From positions 1 through 7,421 of the forward strand of contig DASQTB010000156.1 of the NCBI GenBank assembly GCA_035642095.1: a stretch of DNA of 7,421 bases, in the 5' to 3' direction. Below the pieces are notes generated by a model that was not told the DNA's origin, ran no database searches, and was given only the letters and a program-made list of their open reading frames with translations. The position numbers and the translations under genes were made by a program. Below, piece by piece: positions 4,673 through 7,421 of this stretch. Positions within the stretch are counted from its first letter, which is position 1. Each line of letters begins with the position of its first letter. Source of the stretch: DASQTB01 sp035642095. Lineage in GTDB: Bacteria; Actinomycetota; UBA4738; CALAEC01.

Positions 4673-6001
4673 ATGAGCCGGGCGCTGCTCCTCGACCTGT
4701 ACGAACTGAACATGGCCGCGTCGTATCTGAAGCGCGGCATGACCTCGCCGGCGACGTTCAGTCTGTTCGTCCGAAACCTGCCGACCCGGTGGGGGTTCCT
4801 GGTGGCCTGCGGCCTGGAACGGTGCCTGGAATACCTGGATTCGTTTCGCTTCGAGGACGAGGACCTCGAATACCTCCGCCGCAGCGTGGGGTACGACGGC
4901 GACACCGTCGGCGCGTTCCGCGACCTACGGTTCACGGGGGACGTTCGGGCGGTGCCCGAGGGACGGGTCGTGTTCGCCCACGAGCCGCTGCTCGAGGTCA
5001 CCGCCCCGCTCCCCGAGGCCCAGCTGGTGGAGACGTACCTCCTCAACCAGGTCAGCTACCAGACCGCCGTGGCCTCGAAGGCCGCCCGGTGCCGCCTGGC
5101 CGCTCCCGAAGCCTCGATGGTCGACTTCTCGATGCGGCGGGTCCATGGAGGTGAGGCCAGCCTGGGGGTGGCCCGGGCCACGGCCATCGCCGGGTTCAGG
5201 GCCACCTCCAACGTGGAGGCCGCTCGGATCCTCGGGCTCCGGGCCACGGGGACGATGGCGCACTCGTATGTCGAGGCCTTTCCCACAGAGGTCGACGCCT
5301 TTCGGGCCTTCGCCGAGGACTTCCCGGACCGGGTCGTCCTCCTGGTCGACACGTACGACACGGCCCGAGGTGTGGAGAAGGCGATCGAGATCGCCCGGGA
5401 GATGGCGGACCGGGGTGGGACCCTGGCCGGGATCCGACTCGACAGCGGCGACCTTGGCGGGTTGGCCAAGGAGGCCCGCCGGGCCCTGGACGAGGCCGGC
5501 CTCCACCGCGTCCAGGTCCTGGCCTCAGGCGGCCTCGACGAGGACGGCATCGCCGAGCTCGCGGCGGCCGGGGCCCCGATCGACGCTTATGGGGTGGGCA
5601 CGAAGATCGGGGTGGCCGAGGACGCCCCGGCCCTGGACACGGTGTACAAGCTGGTGGAGTACGGGGGCGAACCCGTGGCCAAGCTGTCGCAGGCCAAGGA
5701 GACGCTCCCCGGACCGAAGCAGGTGTGGCGGCTCCCGGACGGGACGGACGTGATCGGGCTCGCTGGGGAGAACGGCCCTCCCGGCGCCGAGCCCCTCCTG
5801 ACGCCGGTCGTCCGGGGGGGCCGCCCCGTGACCACGTCGCCCTGGCAGCAGGCTCGGGACCGGTTCGAGGACGAGCTGGCCTCGCTCCCTTCCCCGCTCC
5901 GGTCGCTGGACCCGAAGCCATATCGGGTGGGCCGCACGGACGCCCTGAAGGCCCTGGCGGAGCGGGTCTCCGACCGGATCCGGGACCGGGAATTCGACTG
6001 A
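4673..6001 (+). CDS. pncB: Nicotinate phosphoribosyltransferase
   Basis: The enzyme (EC 6.3.4.21) joins nicotinate to PRPP with ATP hydrolysis, giving nicotinate mononucleotide in the Preiss-Handler route of NAD salvage in the cytoplasm. The 442-aa product is of normal length and carries family landmarks in order: LLLDLYELNMAASYL near the N-terminus, PATFSLFVRNLP (26-37), DFSMRRVHGG (151-160), GTMAHSYVEAFP (193-204) with His197 at the position of the phosphorylated catalytic histidine, LVDTYDT (224-230), RLDSGDL (255-261), ASGGLDE (284-290) and GVGTKIG (307-313) for phosphate/PRPP binding. The ATG at 4673 begins right before the family's usual first residues and lies 7 nt after a -10-like TATGCT; ATG at 4661 would add four residues (MLPA). 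No frameshift or missing motif is seen. The gene follows the membrane protein by 30 nt and precedes the PAC2 gene by 33 nt; no partner NAD genes are in the window. Confidence 0.96.
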   Translation: MSRALLLDLYELNMAASYLKRGMTSPATFSLFVRNLPTRWGFLVACGLERCLEYLDSFRFEDEDLEYLRRSVGYDGDTVGAFRDLRFTGDVRAVPEGRVVFAHEPLLEVTAPLPEAQLVETYLLNQVSYQTAVASKAARCRLAAPEASMVDFSMRRVHGGEASLGVARATAIAGFRATSNVEAARILGLRATGTMAHSYVEAFPTEVDAFRAFAEDFPDRVVLLVDTYDTARGVEKAIEIAREMADRGGTLAGIRLDSGDLGGLAKEARRALDEAGLHRVQVLASGGLDEDGIAELAAAGAPIDAYGVGTKIGVAEDAPALDTVYKLVEYGGEPVAKLSQAKETLPGPKQVWRLPDGTDVIGLAGENGPPGAEPLLTPVVRGGRPVTTSPWQQARDRFEDELASLPSPLRSLDPKPYRVGRTDALKALAERVSDRIRDREFD

Positions 6002-6034
6002 GCATCGGCCCACCGAGGTGGGAAACTGGTACCG

Positions 6035-6892
6035 GTGGACCACATCCGGATCGATCGCCACCCGGACCTCACCGACCCGGCGCTCGTGGCCGCGTTCCGC
6101 GGATGGAACGACGGCGGAGAGGCCGCCACCGGGGCCGTGGCCTACATGCGCGACCGGTGGCAGGCCCAGCCGCTCGCCGAGCTCGATCCCGAGGAGTTCT
6201 ACGACTTCCAGGTAACCCGGCCGACGGTCCGCCTGATCGACGGCGTGACTCGCCAGATCGAATGGCCGGAGGCCAGGTTCGTCCACGCCCGGGCGGGCCG
6301 CAGGGACGTGGTGCTGTTCCTGGGCATCGAGCCGAACGTCCGGTGGCGAACGTTCACCGAGGTGATCGTGGGGCTGGTGCGGGAGCTGGAGATCCGGACC
6401 ACGGTAATGCTGGGAGCGTTCCTGGCGGACGTGCCCCACACGATGCCCACACCGGTGACCGGCTCGGCCGGGGACGAGGCCCGGGCAGCGGAGCTCGGTC
6501 TCTCGACCTCGCGGTACGAGGGGCCGACCGGGATCGTCGGCGTCCTCCACGACGCGTTCGCCAAGGCCGGCCTCCCCTCCGCGTCGCTGTGGGCGGCGGT
6601 GCCCCACTACATCCCGGGTGGGCCGAACCCGAAGGCCGCTCGAGCCCTGGTCGAGAAGGTCACCGCGTTCTTGGGCGTGCCGATCGAGACCGACACCCTC
6701 GAGCGGGCCGGCGCCTCGTGGCAGACCCAGATCAGCAGCCAGGTGGAGGAGAACGCCGAGCTCGCCGGGTACGTCCGCCAGCTCGAGCAGGCAGCCGGCC
6801 AGCGGCAGGGACTTCCGGACATCGTGCCCAGCGGCGAGGCCCTGGCCGCCGAGCTCGAGCGGTTCCTCCGGGAGCAGCGCGGGGAAGCCTGA
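6035..6892 (+). CDS. PAC2-family (proteasome assembly chaperone 2-like) protein
   Basis: A 285-aa soluble protein of the PAC2 family, whose eukaryotic and archaeal members assist proteasome assembly. Actinomycetota, which often have a 20S proteasome, carry several paralogues of unproven role. Recognisable parts are AFRGWNDGGEAATGA (20-34), the strand DVVLFLGIEPNVRW (91-104), LGAFLADVPHTMPTPV (126-141), SRYEGPTGIVGVLH (159-172) and VPHYIPGGPNPKA (189-201). The C-terminal region (about 215-285) is helical and rich in Glu/Gln/Ala, typical of the actinobacterial members. GTG at 6035 is the only common start codon after the in-frame pncB stop; the purine-rich GAGGTGGGA (6015-6023) upstream is a weak, distant ribosome binding site. 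It is likely co-transcribed with pncB. No proteasome subunit gene is visible here, so a role in proteolysis is family knowledge only. Confidence 0.88.
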   Translation: MDHIRIDRHPDLTDPALVAAFRGWNDGGEAATGAVAYMRDRWQAQPLAELDPEEFYDFQVTRPTVRLIDGVTRQIEWPEARFVHARAGRRDVVLFLGIEPNVRWRTFTEVIVGLVRELEIRTTVMLGAFLADVPHTMPTPVTGSAGDEARAAELGLSTSRYEGPTGIVGVLHDAFAKAGLPSASLWAAVPHYIPGGPNPKAARALVEKVTAFLGVPIETDTLERAGASWQTQISSQVEENAELAGYVRQLEQAAGQRQGLPDIVPSGEALAAELERFLREQRGEA

Positions 6893-6905
6893 ACCGTGGG
6901 TTCAG
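6889..6905. terminator. 17-bp inverted repeat containing both convergent stop codons; possible bidirectional terminator
   Basis: CTGAACC-GTG-GGTTCAG is a perfect inverted repeat with 7-bp arms and a 3-bp loop. The TGA of the PAC2 gene (6890-6892) lies in the left arm and the complement of the pgl TGA (6902-6904) lies in the right arm. The hairpin forms identically in both transcripts. No T-tract flanks it, so termination is an inference from position and symmetry. Confidence 0.4.
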
Positions 6906-7421
6906 CCGGCCGCGGCCGGATCGGCGATGACCAGCACCCGGTCCGATCGGACCCGGGCGGCGGGGATCAACTGATCGCCGCCGAGCAGCCGGCCGAGAGC
7001 TGGGCGCTTCGACTCGCCGGCCACCAGGAACATCCCCACCCGAGCGTTCGAGAGCACAGGCAGCGTGAGGGTGATCCGAGGGTGATCGGGTCGCTCGACC
7101 CGCCCGACCCACCTGATCCGCTCCTCGAGGATGGGGGCGCCCGGGAACAGGGACGCCGTGTGGCCGTCCTCTCCCAGCCCGAGAACAACCAGATCGAGCC
7201 GGAGGTCTCCGAAGTCCATCCGCAGGTCGAGCTCGTGCCCGTCGGCGTCGCACGAGGCGCCGGGCATGGCGTGGACCCGTGGGCCCGGCGAGAGGCGGGA
7301 GACCAGGCGGTCCCGGACCATGCCGACGTTCGAGTCCGGATGGTCGGGCGCCACGCAGCGCTCGTCGGTGAACAGGATGTCGACGTCGGCCCAGGCGTAC
7401 TCGACGGTGGCCAGTCGCTCG
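6902..7421 (-). CDS. pgl: 6-phosphogluconolactonase, C-terminal part (cut by right window edge)
   Basis: The enzyme (EC 3.1.1.31) hydrolyses 6-phosphoglucono-1,5-lactone to 6-phosphogluconate, the second step of the oxidative pentose phosphate pathway. The visible 172 residues include both signatures of the family: FTDERCVAPDHPDSNVGM (WxxVxxFxxDER-V-x-P-x-SN type, at 7371-7318) and VLGLGEDGHTASLFPG (about 7190-7143), where the GEDGHTASLFP stretch lies at the active site. The N-terminal sugar-binding start, some 60-80 residues judged by the usual length of 230-260 aa, is outside the window. The family also includes glucosamine-6-phosphate deaminase (NagB), but the DERCV...SN and GHTASLFP motifs favour the lactonase. 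In many Actinomycetota pgl is the last gene of a tkt-tal-zwf-opcA-pgl cluster; whether that holds here depends on sequence to the right. It is convergent with the PAC2 gene, the coding regions being only 9 bp apart. Confidence 0.95.
   Translation of the reverse strand, partial: ERLATVEYAWADVDILFTDERCVAPDHPDSNVGMVRDRLVSRLSPGPRVHAMPGASCDADGHELDLRMDFGDLRLDLVVLGLGEDGHTASLFPGAPILEERIRWVGRVERPDHPRITLTLPVLSNARVGMFLVAGESKRPALGRLLGGDQLIPAARVRSDRVLVIADPAAAG

Noticed and set aside
3595..5154. 519-codon plus-strand open frame spanning the DUF309 gene, the divergent promoter region and the start of pncB
   Set aside because: It crosses two promoters and three recognised genes in other frames or strands, and its product is low-complexity Arg/Pro/Gly sequence.
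5525..6607. 360-codon minus-strand open frame opposite pncB and PAC2
   Set aside because: Antisense shadow of two recognised genes; no start signal and no family resemblance.
5725..6930. 401-codon plus-strand open frame across the pncB end and the PAC2 gene
   Set aside because: It is a frame shadow: pncB and PAC2 have complete family motifs in their own frames, while this product is Arg/Gly/Pro-rich without motifs.

Overview
This is a GC-rich window (about 70% G+C by eye, with codon third positions strongly G/C) carrying ordinary chromosomal genes of bacterial type. Frequent GTG starts, overlapping stop/start junctions, a PAC2-family protein, an actinobacterial-style lipoate ligase-like protein and apparently leaderless starts all suggest an actinomycete (phylum Actinomycetota), probably an uncultured lineage. 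The genus cannot be told from the sequence. There are no RNA genes, insertion sequences, phage genes, CRISPR arrays or toxin/antitoxin genes. I did not find a previously undescribed system.

Layout. (1) 1-281, minus strand: the N-terminal part of an ArsR-type winged-helix regulator, cut by the left edge. Its promoter lies in a striking A+T-rich island at about 300-317 that also holds a perfect inverted repeat, a likely autoregulatory operator. (2) 282-493: a non-coding gap with that promoter and two small hairpins. (3) 494-4053, minus strand: a compact four-gene run transcribed leftward, namely a DUF309 protein, then ThiI (tRNA 4-thiouridine synthase with a fused rhodanese domain), then a LOG-family protein with an extra N-terminal region, then a lipoate-protein ligase-like acyltransferase. 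The last three are joined by 1-4 nt stop/start overlaps. (4) 4054-4138: a short divergent promoter region. (5) 4139-6892, plus strand: a small proline-rich four-helix membrane protein, nicotinate phosphoribosyltransferase (pncB, NAD salvage), and a PAC2-family protein, with gaps of about 30 nt. (6) 6902-7421, minus strand: the C-terminal two thirds of 6-phosphogluconolactonase (pgl), convergent with the PAC2 gene and cut by the right edge.

How the genes fit together. The leftward run combines sulfur transfer (ThiI), lipoate-type acyl attachment and a nucleotide-hydrolase-like protein. The rightward run contains NAD salvage, and pgl feeds NADPH-producing carbon flow. These are housekeeping cofactor and redox functions, and any functional link beyond co-transcription is inference. 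The most noteworthy signals are non-coding: a repeated pattern of -10-like hexamers 6-7 nt before start codons (leaderless transcription), the ArsR operator, and a 17-bp inverted repeat containing both stop codons of the convergent PAC2/pgl pair.
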